A DNA stretch of 64,000 nucleotides, from positions 1-64,000 of the forward strand of contig JAGOMA010000027.1 in NCBI GenBank assembly GCA_017993775.1, read 5' to 3'. The notes beneath the pieces were generated by a model. That model did no database searches and was not told the origin of the DNA. It saw only the letters and a list, made by a program, of their open reading frames with translations. Origin of the DNA: Chloroflexota bacterium. GTDB taxonomy: Bacteria; Chloroflexota; Anaerolineae; Promineifilales; Promineifilaceae. The position numbers were made by a program, and so were the translations under genes. Shown here piece after piece: positions 1 to 8,027 of this stretch (positions within the stretch are counted from its first letter, which is position 1; the number at the start of each line of letters is the position of its first letter).

Positions 1-232
1 CAAATCCCCCATCGTTGGCGACCGTGGCGACATCTCCGCCGGATGGCAGTGGGTAGATGGCGTCTGGACGTTGGAAATCAGCCGCGCCCTGGTCACCGGT
101 TCGGAATATGACGTACAATTTGAAGACTTGACCGCTTCTTACTTCTTTGGTCTGGCGATCTTCGACAATGCCCAGGTGCGTCATGCTTACCAATATGGCG
201 CCAATACGCTGACCTTCCAGCCGGCAAATTAA
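1..232 (+). CDS. Ethylbenzene dehydrogenase-type haem-binding domain protein, C-terminal fragment
   Basis: Only the last 76 residues are in the window; the reading frame is open at base 1 and stops with TAA at 230-232. The visible part has the closing strands of the EB_dh / cytochrome c-552-like haem-binding domain: a WQWVDGVWTLEISRAL segment, then EYDVQFEDL, then FGLAIFDNAQVRHAY. This pattern is typical of the gamma subunit of DMSO-reductase-family molybdoenzymes and of related c-type cytochrome proteins. By family knowledge the domain carries a b-type haem on the outer face of the membrane and passes electrons. Whether the whole protein also has cytochrome c or membrane domains cannot be seen. 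A terminator-like hairpin follows directly, so this is probably the last gene of its operon. Confidence 0.7.
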   Translation, partial: KSPIVGDRGDISAGWQWVDGVWTLEISRALVTGSEYDVQFEDLTASYFFGLAIFDNAQVRHAYQYGANTLTFQPAN

Positions 233-253
233 TTTAATTTTACCTCCTCATTA

Positions 254-287
254 GAAAGGGGGTCAGCCGGATGGTTGGCCCCCTTTT
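254..287 (+). terminator. Rho-independent terminator after the haem-domain gene
   Basis: AAGGGGG at 256-262 pairs with CCCCCTTTT at 279-287 around a loop with further partial pairing, giving a GC stem closed by A/T pairs and a short T run. It lies 22 bp after the stop codon and about 65 bp before the next gene, separating the two transcription units. Confidence 0.7.
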
Positions 288-351
288 CGTTTTCAAGCCC
301 AGGTGGGTTATACTTTAATGCATCCTGACGGGACAAGGAGCCAAATAACAG

Positions 352-1740
352 ATGACTGTTGAATCCTTCTTTTCCTTGAACCGGCCCCTCATCTTATTCC
401 TTTACGGACAGGTTTTTTTTGTACTGGGTCTGGCCATATTTTTGCAGTCTCGGCGACACAGCCGGCTGCGGCTGGCGCGTGATTTGCGTTGGCTGGCGCA
501 TTTTGGCATTTTGCATGGTTTGCATGAATGGGGAATGGTCTTTATTCCTTGGCAAACGGTGTATCTAACAGAGTTGTGGATTCAGGTCTTGCTTGTCGCC
601 CAAATCTGGTTGTTGGCCGGGTCTTTTATTTGCCTGCTTATTTTCGGGGAGCGGTTGTTAGAAGCTAAATTTAGTTGGATACGCTGGATTACAGGGGCGT
701 TGATTGGCACTTGGCTGCTTTTCTTTGCTATTCCAGGTATGGGGGGAGATTCGTTTAAAACCTGGATTTTTTTGAGTTCAGTATCAGCGCGTTATTTGTT
801 GGGGTTTACTGGAGCTGTGTTTTCGGCTTATGGGTTGTATGTGTTAGCCCAAACTGAAGTAGTGTTGATGAACGGCCGTAAATTCTACCAAATGCTGCGG
901 CTCGCCGGTGGGGCTTTACTGGCTTATGCCTTTTTTGGCGGCTTGCTAGTAAGACAAGGCAACTTCTTCCCAGCCAATTTGCTGAACCAACAGGCTGTGG
1001 AAAGTTGGATCCGCTTGCCCGTCGAGGTGTTTCGTTCATTGTCTGGGTTGGTGCTGGCTCTCAGCATCATCCGCGCCCTGGAAATTTTTGAAGTGGAAGT
1101 TGATCGTTTGATTGAAAAAATGGAAATTGAAGCCATCCAATCAGCCGAACAAGAACGCATTGGGCAAGAAATTCATGATGGGGCCATGCAGGGCGTCTAC
1201 TCCGTCAGCCTGATCTTGAATTCTATGGTTAAGCAGGTTGAAGAAGTGCCCCTGGTCGCGGCGCGGTTGACGCAAGCCCAGGAAGTCTTGGCCCAGGTCA
1301 TCCTCGATTTGCGGCATTACATGACTTCTCTGCGCAACGCGCCGCCACAAAGGTCGGTGGCCGAAGAATTAGCGCAGTTGGCCAAGCAGCCGCGATTTAG
1401 CAGTTTGGTGGATATTGAGCTTGATTTGGCCGATATGCCGGCGCTGGAAGGGGTAGATTCCCGGCGGCTGCTCACCCTGACCCAGGAGGCTTTGTCGAAT
1501 GTGGTGCGACATGCGGAAGCTACGGCCGTTACCATTCGCCTCTACCCCGAACAAAGCCACTACATCCTCTCTATTTCGGATAATGGTCATGGCTTTGACA
1601 TGGCCCACATTCAGCCCGGCTACGGACTGCGTACCATGAAAGAACAGGCCCGCATGATGGGAACTGAATTGGAAATCATCTCTGCCCCAGGCAAGGGAAC
1701 CACCTATAAAATGAAATGTCCCCAGAAGGAGTTGGCTTGA
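352..1740 (+). CDS. Sensor histidine kinase, NarX/LiaS type (HisKA_3 + HATPase)
   Basis: A 462-residue membrane sensor kinase. The first ~245 residues contain about seven hydrophobic segments and no large extracellular domain, so the signal is probably sensed in or at the membrane. A short linker leads to a HisKA_3 dimerisation domain with the phospho-acceptor in GQEIHDGAMQ (His275). The C-terminal ATPase domain has its N box at LSNVVRHA (Asn383) and a G1 box DNGHGFD at 410-416. ATG 352 is preceded by AAGGAG. The partner regulator starts inside the stop codon, so the two are translated together. By family knowledge the kinase autophosphorylates on His and passes phosphate to the next gene's receiver domain. 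The signal and target genes are unknown; the family includes cell-envelope stress sensors, but nothing here proves that. Confidence 0.92.
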   Translation: MTVESFFSLNRPLILFLYGQVFFVLGLAIFLQSRRHSRLRLARDLRWLAHFGILHGLHEWGMVFIPWQTVYLTELWIQVLLVAQIWLLAGSFICLLIFGERLLEAKFSWIRWITGALIGTWLLFFAIPGMGGDSFKTWIFLSSVSARYLLGFTGAVFSAYGLYVLAQTEVVLMNGRKFYQMLRLAGGALLAYAFFGGLLVRQGNFFPANLLNQQAVESWIRLPVEVFRSLSGLVLALSIIRALEIFEVEVDRLIEKMEIEAIQSAEQERIGQEIHDGAMQGVYSVSLILNSMVKQVEEVPLVAARLTQAQEVLAQVILDLRHYMTSLRNAPPQRSVAEELAQLAKQPRFSSLVDIELDLADMPALEGVDSRRLLTLTQEALSNVVRHAEATAVTIRLYPEQSHYILSISDNGHGFDMAHIQPGYGLRTMKEQARMMGTELEIISAPGKGTTYKMKCPQKELA

Positions 1741-2393
1741 AAGAAAACCTACGCCTCTTACTCGTTGACGATCATCAAGTTGTGCGCATGGGGCTGCGCT
1801 TTGTGCTAGAAGACCTGCCGAATGTGCAGTTGGTCGGTGAAGCCAGCAGCGCTGATGAAGCCATGGACCAATGCCAGCTCCTGGAGCCGGATGTGGTCAT
1901 CATGGACATCAAAATGCCGGGTAAAAACGGCATCGAAGCCTGCCGCCAGATTGTGAGCCGCTGGCCGCAAATTCAGGTGATCATGCTTACCTCTTTTGTG
2001 GATGATAATCTGGTTTTTGAGGCCATCCAGGCTGGGGCTGCCGGATATGTGATGAAGGGGGTGAGTACCGACGAACTACTGCGTGCTTTAGATGCCGTGC
2101 GTGAAGGCGCGGGGCTGTTGGACCCGGCCATTACGCGGCGAGTTCTTAACCTTATGCGCCAGCAGCGGCCCAAAGGCAACCCGTTCGCCGAATTAACGAA
2201 AAGAGAATTGATCGTATTGGCGAGGATAGCCCAGGGAAAAACAAATCTGGAAATCGCTGAAGAATTGGTTCTCAGCGAAAAAACTATTCGTAATAATGTG
2301 AGCATTGTCTTGTCCAAGCTAGACGCGAGTAACCGCATTGAGGCAGCGATGTTCGCCATTGAAAACCATATTCAGGAGTATGTGTCGGACTAA
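1737..2393 (+). CDS. Response regulator, NarL/LuxR family
   Basis: A two-domain response regulator. The N-terminal receiver has LLLVDDHQ, the phospho-accepting Asp in VIMDIKMPG and the conserved Lys in YVMKG. The C-terminal LuxR-type helix-turn-helix runs from LTKRELIVLARIAQG through SEKTIRNNVSIVLSKL. The upstream ATG (1716) lies within the kinase gene and has no ribosome site. TTG 1737 overlaps the kinase stop as TTGA and sits about seven bases after GAAGGAG, so I take TTG as the start (218 aa); this gives tight translational coupling. It is the expected DNA-binding output of the upstream kinase. Its regulon cannot be read from the window; the next gene is convergent. Confidence 0.92.
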   Translation: MKENLRLLLVDDHQVVRMGLRFVLEDLPNVQLVGEASSADEAMDQCQLLEPDVVIMDIKMPGKNGIEACRQIVSRWPQIQVIMLTSFVDDNLVFEAIQAGAAGYVMKGVSTDELLRALDAVREGAGLLDPAITRRVLNLMRQQRPKGNPFAELTKRELIVLARIAQGKTNLEIAEELVLSEKTIRNNVSIVLSKLDASNRIEAAMFAIENHIQEYVSD

Positions 2394-2729
2394 GACGGCC
2401 GTTGAGGATACCTGCTTCAAATAGGTGATGATAGAGAGAGGTTGACGGCCGTTTCCCCTTCATCACCTCTGGTAATCTATCGTACAACTCAGAACAGACA
2501 CACAAATTAAACGGATTAGACAAACACTATGGTGGCAGATTTATGAATGGTACGCGGCTAAACCGGTAAAAAATCAGCGTTTATCCGCCGCATCCGCGAA
2601 AATCCGCGTCCTATTTCTAAAAAGTGCAAAGGAAGAGACGAACCTTTGCGGCTAAATCGAGGCAAAATCCGCCTGAACCCGTGTCATCCGTATACCCATT
2701 TCTGCTCTCCAACAATCTGACAGACCTGC
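2394..2729. other. Intergenic region with two ACGGCCGT octamers and a dispersed short repeat
   Basis: No credible gene. Two copies of the palindrome ACGGCCGT lie at 2395-2402 and 2445-2452. ACGCGGCTAAAC at 2552-2563 and GCGGCTAAA at 2648-2656 recur at 7686-7697. AAAATCCGCGTC at 2599-2610 recurs at 7705-7716. These look like remnants of one degenerate intergenic repeat. The gap separates two convergent transcription units. Confidence 0.5.
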
Positions 2730-4550
2730 CTATACCAATTCCGCACTGCCAAACTGCATCTGATGCAGCCGCGTATACAACCCATCCGCCCGCGCCAACA
2801 AATCCGCATGCGTGCCCTGCTCCACAATCCGCCCCGCATCCAGCACCAGCACCCAATCCGCATTCACCACCGTACTCAGCCGGTGGGCAATCACAAACGA
2901 TGTGCGCCCTGCCATCAAACGCTCCAACGCCTCCTGCACCAGACTCTCGCTCTCGCTGTCCAGCGACGATGTGGCCTCATCCAGAATGAGAATGCGCGGG
3001 TCTTTCAGCACGGCGCGGGCGATGGCCACCCGCTGGCGCTGCCCGCCGCTCAATTTCACCCCCCGCTCGCCCACCGGCGTGTCATACCCCTCGGCCAGAT
3101 CGTTCAGGATAAAGTCATGGGCGTTGGCGGCGCGGGCGGCCGCCTCCACCTCCTCGCGGGTCGCGTCCAATTTGCCGTAGCGGATGTTGTTATAAACCGT
3201 GTCGGAGAACAACGTGGTCTCCTGAGGCACAATGCCGATTTGTTCGCGCAGGCTGCGCAGGTTTACTTCCCGAATATCATGGCCGTCGATGGTGACACGG
3301 CCGTTATCCACATCCCAAAAACGCGGAATCAGGCTCACCAGCGTCGATTTGCCCGCCCCGCTCGGCCCCACCAGGGCAATCACCTGCCCCGGCCGCGCCG
3401 TAAACGAGACTGAACGCAAAAGGGCAACGGCCGTGCTGTAAGCAAAACTCACATCCTCAAACACCACCTCGCCATTCACCGCCGGCAGCAGCGGCGCGTC
3501 CGGCAAACTAACAATATCGGACTCCGTATCCAGCAAATCAAACAACCGCTCCGTCGCCCCAATGGCCGATTGGAACTGAGCATACAAGCCGGCCAGCGAA
3601 GCAATCGGCGCCGCGACCAGCATGGTGTAGATCAGATAGGCCACCAGGTCGCCGGCCGTCAGCCGCCCCTGAATCACCTCGTAACTGCCAAACCAGAGGG
3701 TAATGGTGATGGAACCAAAAGCCATAAAGCCAATCACCGGCCCCAGCACCGCCCCGATTTTGGCCCGGCGCATGGCGGCGTCGAAAATATCCGTCACCCG
3801 CGCCGAAAACCGCCCAATTTCATACTCCTCGCGGGCAAATGATTTAACGATACGCACGCCAGAAATGGTTTCTTCCAGTACGTTGGCTCCCTGGGCCAGG
3901 GCGTCTTGCACGGCCGTCGACTCCCGCCGGATTTTGCGCCCCAGCCAGACCATCGTCAGGGTGACAAAAGGGATGCCCAGCAGGATGATTACCGTCAGCC
4001 GCCAGTCGAGAATGAAGAGCAAAATGGCCGCGCCAATCAGGGTGATGGCCTGGCGCAGCAGGGCGACGAGATTATCGGTAACGGCCGTTTGCAGCAAAAC
4101 CACATCATTCGTCACCCGCGACACAATCTCCCCGGTGCGGTTGTCGGTGAAGTATTTAAGCGACAGCGACTGCAAATGGCTGTACACCTGCACCCGAATA
4201 TCGGCCACCACGTTTTCGCCCACAAAAGCCAGGGCAATCTGGTTCACAAAACTGGCCACCCCTTGCAGCAAAAACACCACAAACAAGCCAATCGCCAACT
4301 GATTCAGCCGGGGAAAGTTCTTATCCACCAGCACAATATCCACCAGATTGCGGATGACCAGCGGCAAAATCAGCCCCAACGACACACTAATCAGCAGCAT
4401 GATGATAGACAAGACCATCCATCTGGTATACGGCCGTACATAACGCAGCAGCCGCCCAAACGTCGTCACCTGCTCGCGCGTCAGCCGCGCATTCCGCCCC
4501 GCCCCGTCAGATTCATATTGGCGGCCCACTCGTCTCATTCTATAAGCCAT
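2730..4550 (-). CDS. ABC exporter half-transporter (MsbA/LmrA-like, type IV)
   Basis: A 606-residue half-transporter with an N-terminal six-helix membrane domain (about residues 40-330) and a C-terminal ATPase domain. The ATPase has Walker A GPSGAGKST, the Q loop in VPQET, a canonical LSGGQRQR signature, Walker B ILILDEATSSLDSE with the catalytic Glu, and the H loop IAHR. All catalytic residues are intact, so it can work as a homodimer, unlike the pair at 10.8-14.6 kb. I chose ATG 4550 (MAYRMRR) because GGAG sits seven bases upstream; an in-frame TTG lies four codons earlier. It stands alone on the minus strand. Substrate is unknown; lipids or hydrophobic drugs are the usual cargo. Confidence 0.92.
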   Translation of the reverse strand: MAYRMRRVGRQYESDGAGRNARLTREQVTTFGRLLRYVRPYTRWMVLSIIMLLISVSLGLILPLVIRNLVDIVLVDKNFPRLNQLAIGLFVVFLLQGVASFVNQIALAFVGENVVADIRVQVYSHLQSLSLKYFTDNRTGEIVSRVTNDVVLLQTAVTDNLVALLRQAITLIGAAILLFILDWRLTVIILLGIPFVTLTMVWLGRKIRRESTAVQDALAQGANVLEETISGVRIVKSFAREEYEIGRFSARVTDIFDAAMRRAKIGAVLGPVIGFMAFGSITITLWFGSYEVIQGRLTAGDLVAYLIYTMLVAAPIASLAGLYAQFQSAIGATERLFDLLDTESDIVSLPDAPLLPAVNGEVVFEDVSFAYSTAVALLRSVSFTARPGQVIALVGPSGAGKSTLVSLIPRFWDVDNGRVTIDGHDIREVNLRSLREQIGIVPQETTLFSDTVYNNIRYGKLDATREEVEAAARAANAHDFILNDLAEGYDTPVGERGVKLSGGQRQRVAIARAVLKDPRILILDEATSSLDSESESLVQEALERLMAGRTSFVIAHRLSTVVNADWVLVLDAGRIVEQGTHADLLARADGLYTRLHQMQFGSAELV

Positions 4551-4562
4551 TGTTTTCTCCAA

Positions 4563-4645
4563 AGATGGTTGGTTGGATTGTTAGTTTGTTGGTTTGTTAG
4601 TTTGTCCAGTACATCAGCCAACTAACCAACTAACAATTAGGAATC
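4563..4645. repeat. Low-complexity inverted repeat of TTGTTAGTT / AACTAACAA units
   Basis: TTGGTTGGATTGTTAGTTTG and a second TTTGTTAGTTTG copy on the left face GCCAACTAACCAACTAACAA on the right. The two sides are imperfectly complementary and repetitive. The element sits between the divergent ABC exporter and lactate operon, where their promoters should lie. I cannot tell a regulatory role from a simple repeat expansion. Confidence 0.5.
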
Positions 4646-4731
4646 TCCCCTTTCGGTAGCATTTCTAGCCATTTCATTGCAGAATAATATCCAATATCTA
4701 TAGGGTTGCCGAAGCGTTAGGAGGTATGTTC

Positions 4732-5463
4732 ATGATCAACCAACAAAAACGGATCGCCCTCTTTGTGACGTGCGTGGTCGATCAGATCATGCCCGAAGTC
4801 GGCGTCAGCACCGTCAAAGTGCTGCGCCGCGCCGGGTATGACGTAGAATTCCCGGCTGAGCAAACGTGCTGCGGTCAGCCATTTTTCAACAGCGGCTTCC
4901 ACAACGAGGCGCGACGATTGGCCCGCCGCACCATCGACGCCCTGGCCGACCAGGAGGCCGTCGTCCTGCCCAGCGGTTCCTGCACCACGATGATTCGCCA
5001 GGAATACCCCCACCTGCTGGCCAAAGAGCCGAAGTATTACTATCGCGCCCTGCGCCTGGCCAAAAAAACCTTCGAGCTGAGCGAATTCCTGGTAAACGAG
5101 GCCAAATGGCAGCCGGCAGCGGTTGCCCCACCCGCCGCGCCCATCACCTACCACGATTCCTGCCACATGTGCCGCCTGCTCGGCCTGAAAAAAGAGCCGC
5201 GCCAGGCGCTGCAAACCGCCGGCTACACGATTGACGAAATGACCGAATCAGACCGCTGCTGCGGCTTTGGCGGCCTCTTCTCCGTACGCATGCCCGAAGT
5301 CTCCAATGCCATGACGGCCGAAAAGCTGCGCCAGGCCCAGGCCACCCAGGCCGCCACCCTCGTCACCGCTGACCCCGGCTGCCTGATGCAAATGCGCGGT
5401 CTCACCGACAACCAGCCGCCGGTCGAACACATCGCCACCATGTTAGAGAGGACGACACGATGA
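4732..5463 (+). CDS. lutA: L-lactate utilisation Fe-S protein LutA-like (CCG-domain)
   Basis: A 243-residue cysteine-rich CCG-domain protein. It has two tandem CCG units: CCGQPFFNSG near residue 45 and DSCHMCRLLG plus DRCCGFGG in the C-terminal half. This domain occurs in heterodisulfide reductase subunit B, GlpC and LutA/YkgE, where it binds an unusual iron-sulfur cluster and passes electrons. The gene order (CCG protein, LUD-ferredoxin protein, LUD protein) matches lutABC/ykgEFG, which by family knowledge oxidises L-lactate to pyruvate. ATG 4726 directly abuts AGGAGG, so I prefer ATG 4732, seven bases from it. Its stop overlaps the lutB start by four bases. Confidence 0.9.
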   Translation: MINQQKRIALFVTCVVDQIMPEVGVSTVKVLRRAGYDVEFPAEQTCCGQPFFNSGFHNEARRLARRTIDALADQEAVVLPSGSCTTMIRQEYPHLLAKEPKYYYRALRLAKKTFELSEFLVNEAKWQPAAVAPPAAPITYHDSCHMCRLLGLKKEPRQALQTAGYTIDEMTESDRCCGFGGLFSVRMPEVSNAMTAEKLRQAQATQAATLVTADPGCLMQMRGLTDNQPPVEHIATMLERTTR

Positions 5464-6872
5464 GCGCCCACGGCAGCACCTTCCCCCAATTCCGGCAAAG
5501 CGCTACCATCGCCATCGAAGACGTGCGTCTGCAAGGGGCGCTAGACCGGGCGCTGTCCCATTTCCGCGAGGCGCGCGGCGGCGCATTGGGCGCGGTCCCG
5601 GCCGTCGAAGAGATGCGCGACCACCTGAAGCACATTCGCGGGCAGACCATCGCCAATCTGGCCCACCACCTGGAAACGTTCGAGCGCAACGCGCAGACCA
5701 ACGGCGCCCACGTCCACTGGGCGCGCACGGCCGTCGAAGCCAGCCAGATCATCGTCGACATCGCCCGCGCCCACGACGTGAAGCTGGTGGCCAAGAGCAA
5801 ATCCATGATGACCGACGAAATCGGCCTGAACCAGGCGCTGGCCGCAGCGGGCATCGAGCCGGTGGAAACCGACCTGGGCGAATGGATTATCCAGTTGTCG
5901 CAAGAAGACCCGTACCACATCATCGCCCCGGCGGTGCATAAGACCAAGGGGCAGGTCATCGAATTGTTTGAGCATGAATCGGGCGAAGCGCTGGCCGAGG
6001 CGGACATTCCGGCGCTGACAGCCGTGGCCCGCCGCATGTTGCGCGCCAAATTCCTGGCCGCCGATATGGGCGTCAGCGGCGGCAACCTGGCCGTTGCCGA
6101 AACCGGCAGCGTGGTGCTGGTAACCAACGAGGGCAACGGCCGTATGGTCACCAGCCTGCCCCGCATCCACGTCGCCGTGATGGGGCTGGAAAAAATCGCC
6201 CCCACCTGGGACGAAGCGGCCGTGTGGCTGAGCCTGCTGGCGCGCAGCGCCACCGGCCAGCCGCTGTCCATTTACACCACCGCCATCAGCGGCCCGGCCC
6301 GGCCCGGCGATGCAGACGGCCCGGAAGAAGTGCATGTGGTGTTGGTGGATAACGGCCGTTCCCAACTCCTCAACACGCCTTATGAAGAAGTCCTGCAATG
6401 CCTGCGCTGCGGCGCCTGCCTGAATGTCTGCCCGGTTTACCGCGAGGCCGGCGGCCACGCCTACGGCAGCCCGTACACCGGCCCCATCGGCGCGGTGGTC
6501 TCGCCGCTGCTGTTCGGCCTGGACAAATACGAGGCTCTGCCCCACGCCAGCAGCCTGTGTGGCGCGTGCAAGGACGTTTGCCCGGTGCGCATCGATTTGC
6601 CGCGCATGCTGCTGGAACTGCGCAAAGACCAGGTGGAACAGGGCCTCGTCGGGCCGGAAGCGCTGGCCGAGCGGGCTGTGGCAGCGCTGATGAGCAACAC
6701 GTCGCTCTGGAAGCTGGCGACGGGGCTGGCGCGGGTAGGGCAACGGCCGTTCCTGCAAGACAACCAGCTCCAACTACCCATCAACCTCACCGGCAACCGC
6801 CGCCCGCCGACCCTGCCGAAGAAATCGTTCCGGGAGATGTGGGTGGATGGGGAAGTGGAGACTGGAGATTAG
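5460..6872 (+). CDS. lutB: L-lactate utilisation iron-sulfur protein LutB-like
   Basis: A 470-residue protein. The N-terminal ~290 residues form a LUD domain (with AETGSVVLVTNEGNGR). Two 4Fe-4S motifs follow: CLRCGACLNVCP with Cys314, 317, 320 and 324, and CGACKDVCP with Cys367, 370 and 374. This is the architecture and usual length of LutB/YkgF. It probably relays electrons between the catalytic LUD protein and LutA at the membrane. The start ATG overlaps the lutA stop as ATGA, implying coupling. The last codons run straight into a GGGATT-type repeat: the stop TAG is the TAG of GATTAG, so the repeat may have set the C-terminus. Confidence 0.92.
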   Translation: MSAHGSTFPQFRQSATIAIEDVRLQGALDRALSHFREARGGALGAVPAVEEMRDHLKHIRGQTIANLAHHLETFERNAQTNGAHVHWARTAVEASQIIVDIARAHDVKLVAKSKSMMTDEIGLNQALAAAGIEPVETDLGEWIIQLSQEDPYHIIAPAVHKTKGQVIELFEHESGEALAEADIPALTAVARRMLRAKFLAADMGVSGGNLAVAETGSVVLVTNEGNGRMVTSLPRIHVAVMGLEKIAPTWDEAAVWLSLLARSATGQPLSIYTTAISGPARPGDADGPEEVHVVLVDNGRSQLLNTPYEEVLQCLRCGACLNVCPVYREAGGHAYGSPYTGPIGAVVSPLLFGLDKYEALPHASSLCGACKDVCPVRIDLPRMLLELRKDQVEQGLVGPEALAERAVAALMSNTSLWKLATGLARVGQRPFLQDNQLQLPINLTGNRRPPTLPKKSFREMWVDGEVETGD

Positions 6873-6932
6873 GGATTTGGGATTAGGGATTTGGGATTAG
6901 GGATTAGGGATTAGGGGTTAGGGGTTAGGGAT
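6864..6932. repeat. Telomere-like G-rich repeat (GGGATTA/GGGATTT/GGGGTTA), possible G-quadruplex
   Basis: About ten tandem units of GGGATT(A/T) and GGGGTTA follow each other from the lutB stop codon into the lutB-lutC gap. At least four GGG runs spaced by 3-4 bases lie on the coding strand, meeting the standard G-quadruplex pattern. The run is imperfect, as expected for a slipping microsatellite. It would be transcribed in the lut mRNA about 70 bases upstream of the lutC ribosome site. Confidence 0.85.
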
Positions 6933-6997
6933 TGTCTGACGACGTTCCGCCCCAGGCCCCAAACCCCAGCCCCAAACCCCCTCCAAGGAGAACATCT

Positions 6998-7630
6998 ATG
7001 AACGCACGAGAAGAAATTTTAGGCCGGCTGCGCGCGGCGGGGGATGGGGCGACGGCGCTGCCGCCGGTGTGGCGGTCACGGCGGGAGTTTGCCGATCTGG
7101 CGGCGCAGTTTACCCAGGCGGTGACGGCGGCCAAGGGCGAAGTGCGGCAGGCGGCGGATTGGGAAACGGCCGTTACCGAACTCGGCCGTCTGCTGGCAGA
7201 AATTAACGCCCAAACCGTCGTCGTCAATGGCGACGTTGCCAGCGCCGATTGGCCCGGCCGTTTTCCGGCCGTGCAGTGGCATCTGGTCGGGCAGACGGCC
7301 GGCGATTTGCGCGCCTTTTGCGCGGCTGCCGACGCCGGCCTCAGCAGCGCCGACACCGCCCTGGCCGAAACCGGCTCGGTCATCCTTAGCAGCGGCCCAA
7401 CCGAAAGCCGCATGGCCACTCTGCTGCCGCCCATCCACATTGTGCTGCTGCCCACATCACGGCTCACCAGCGACATTTTTACCTGGACGCAGGCGCGGCA
7501 GGAAACCATCCCGGCTAACATCACCCTGGTCAGCGGCCCCAGCAAAACGGCCGACATTGAGCAGACGATGGCCGTGGGCGTGCATGGGCCGAAGCGGTTT
7601 GTGGTAATTGTGTATGAGGATGCAGGATAA
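6998..7630 (+). CDS. lutC: LUD-domain protein LutC-like
   Basis: A 210-residue LUD-domain protein beginning MNAREEILGRL. The core motif region LAETGSVILSSGPTESRMATLLPPIHIVLL parallels the LutB LUD domain. Start ATG 6998 is preceded by AAGGAG at a good distance. The open frame extends upstream to 6932, but that part reads through G-rich repeat and proline-rich noise and is unlikely to be coding. It is the third member of the lutABC-type lactate oxidation system. By family knowledge the LUD fold resembles CoA-transferase-like NagB folds; the exact catalytic role of LutC is not settled. The 125-base gap before it is much longer than the lutA-lutB overlap and holds the G-rich repeat. Confidence 0.9.
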   Translation: MNAREEILGRLRAAGDGATALPPVWRSRREFADLAAQFTQAVTAAKGEVRQAADWETAVTELGRLLAEINAQTVVVNGDVASADWPGRFPAVQWHLVGQTAGDLRAFCAAADAGLSSADTALAETGSVILSSGPTESRMATLLPPIHIVLLPTSRLTSDIFTWTQARQETIPANITLVSGPSKTADIEQTMAVGVHGPKRFVVIVYEDAG

Positions 7631-8027
7631 ACAGGATGAGGGGGAAACGGCCGTTTTCCCTCCTGTAAAAATAGAACATGGCTAGACGCGGCTAAACACG
7701 GACCAAAATCCGCGTCACCGGCAAAAATCCGCGGATTTTCATTCGTGGGGGTGCGCCCACTCATGAAGTCTCCCTGTTCATATAAGGTGGCGAGTTTGCC
7801 ACCCGTGAAGTCTCTTGATCTTTTTCCACCACAAGCAGAATCATTTAGCAGATTCCTTCTTATCGGCGCGCCAGACGTCGGTTTTTCCCTAAAAATCAAT
7901 CTCTGATAGCCACAATTTAAGGCGTTGAGGTTTCATTACGCCTCAGAATCCACTACACTGTAACCATGGTCCATGCCTGGATATTAAATCACCTCGATTC
8001 ACACCTATGAAAGGTTAGAAGGAGAAC
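7631..8027. other. Intergenic region upstream of the 740-aa orphan gene
   Basis: No gene seen. It holds an ACGGCCGT at 7647-7654, the repeat remnants ACGCGGCTAAAC (7686-7697) and AAAATCCGCGTC (7705-7716) shared with 2.5-2.7 kb, and a six-pair hairpin GGTGGC...GCCACC at 7786-7803. No convincing sigma-70 promoter was found: TTGAGG (7925) and TACACT (7954) are 23 bases apart. Confidence 0.45.

Noticed and set aside
2763-4625. Plus-strand open frames of 199-239 codons opposite the ABC exporter
   Set aside because: Shadows of a high-GC minus-strand gene with intact ABC motifs; their residues (His/Gln/Arg/Pro-rich) look like antisense translation.
5402-6773. Minus-strand open frames of up to 410 codons across lutB
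   Set aside because: They lie opposite a well-supported lutB frame, give low-complexity Arg/Ala/Ser/Gly protein and have no domain or ribosome site.
6864-6932. True telomere
   Set aside because: It is internal, imperfect and inside a bacterial operon; the similarity is only in the GGGATTA-type unit.
6932-6997. Upstream start of lutC at 6932
   Set aside because: Those codons read through Pro-rich sequence downstream of the G-rich repeat and have no ribosome site; ATG 6998 has AAGGAG.
7925-7959. TTGAGG...TACACT as promoter for the 740-aa gene
   Set aside because: The spacer is 23 bases, outside the usable range for sigma-70.
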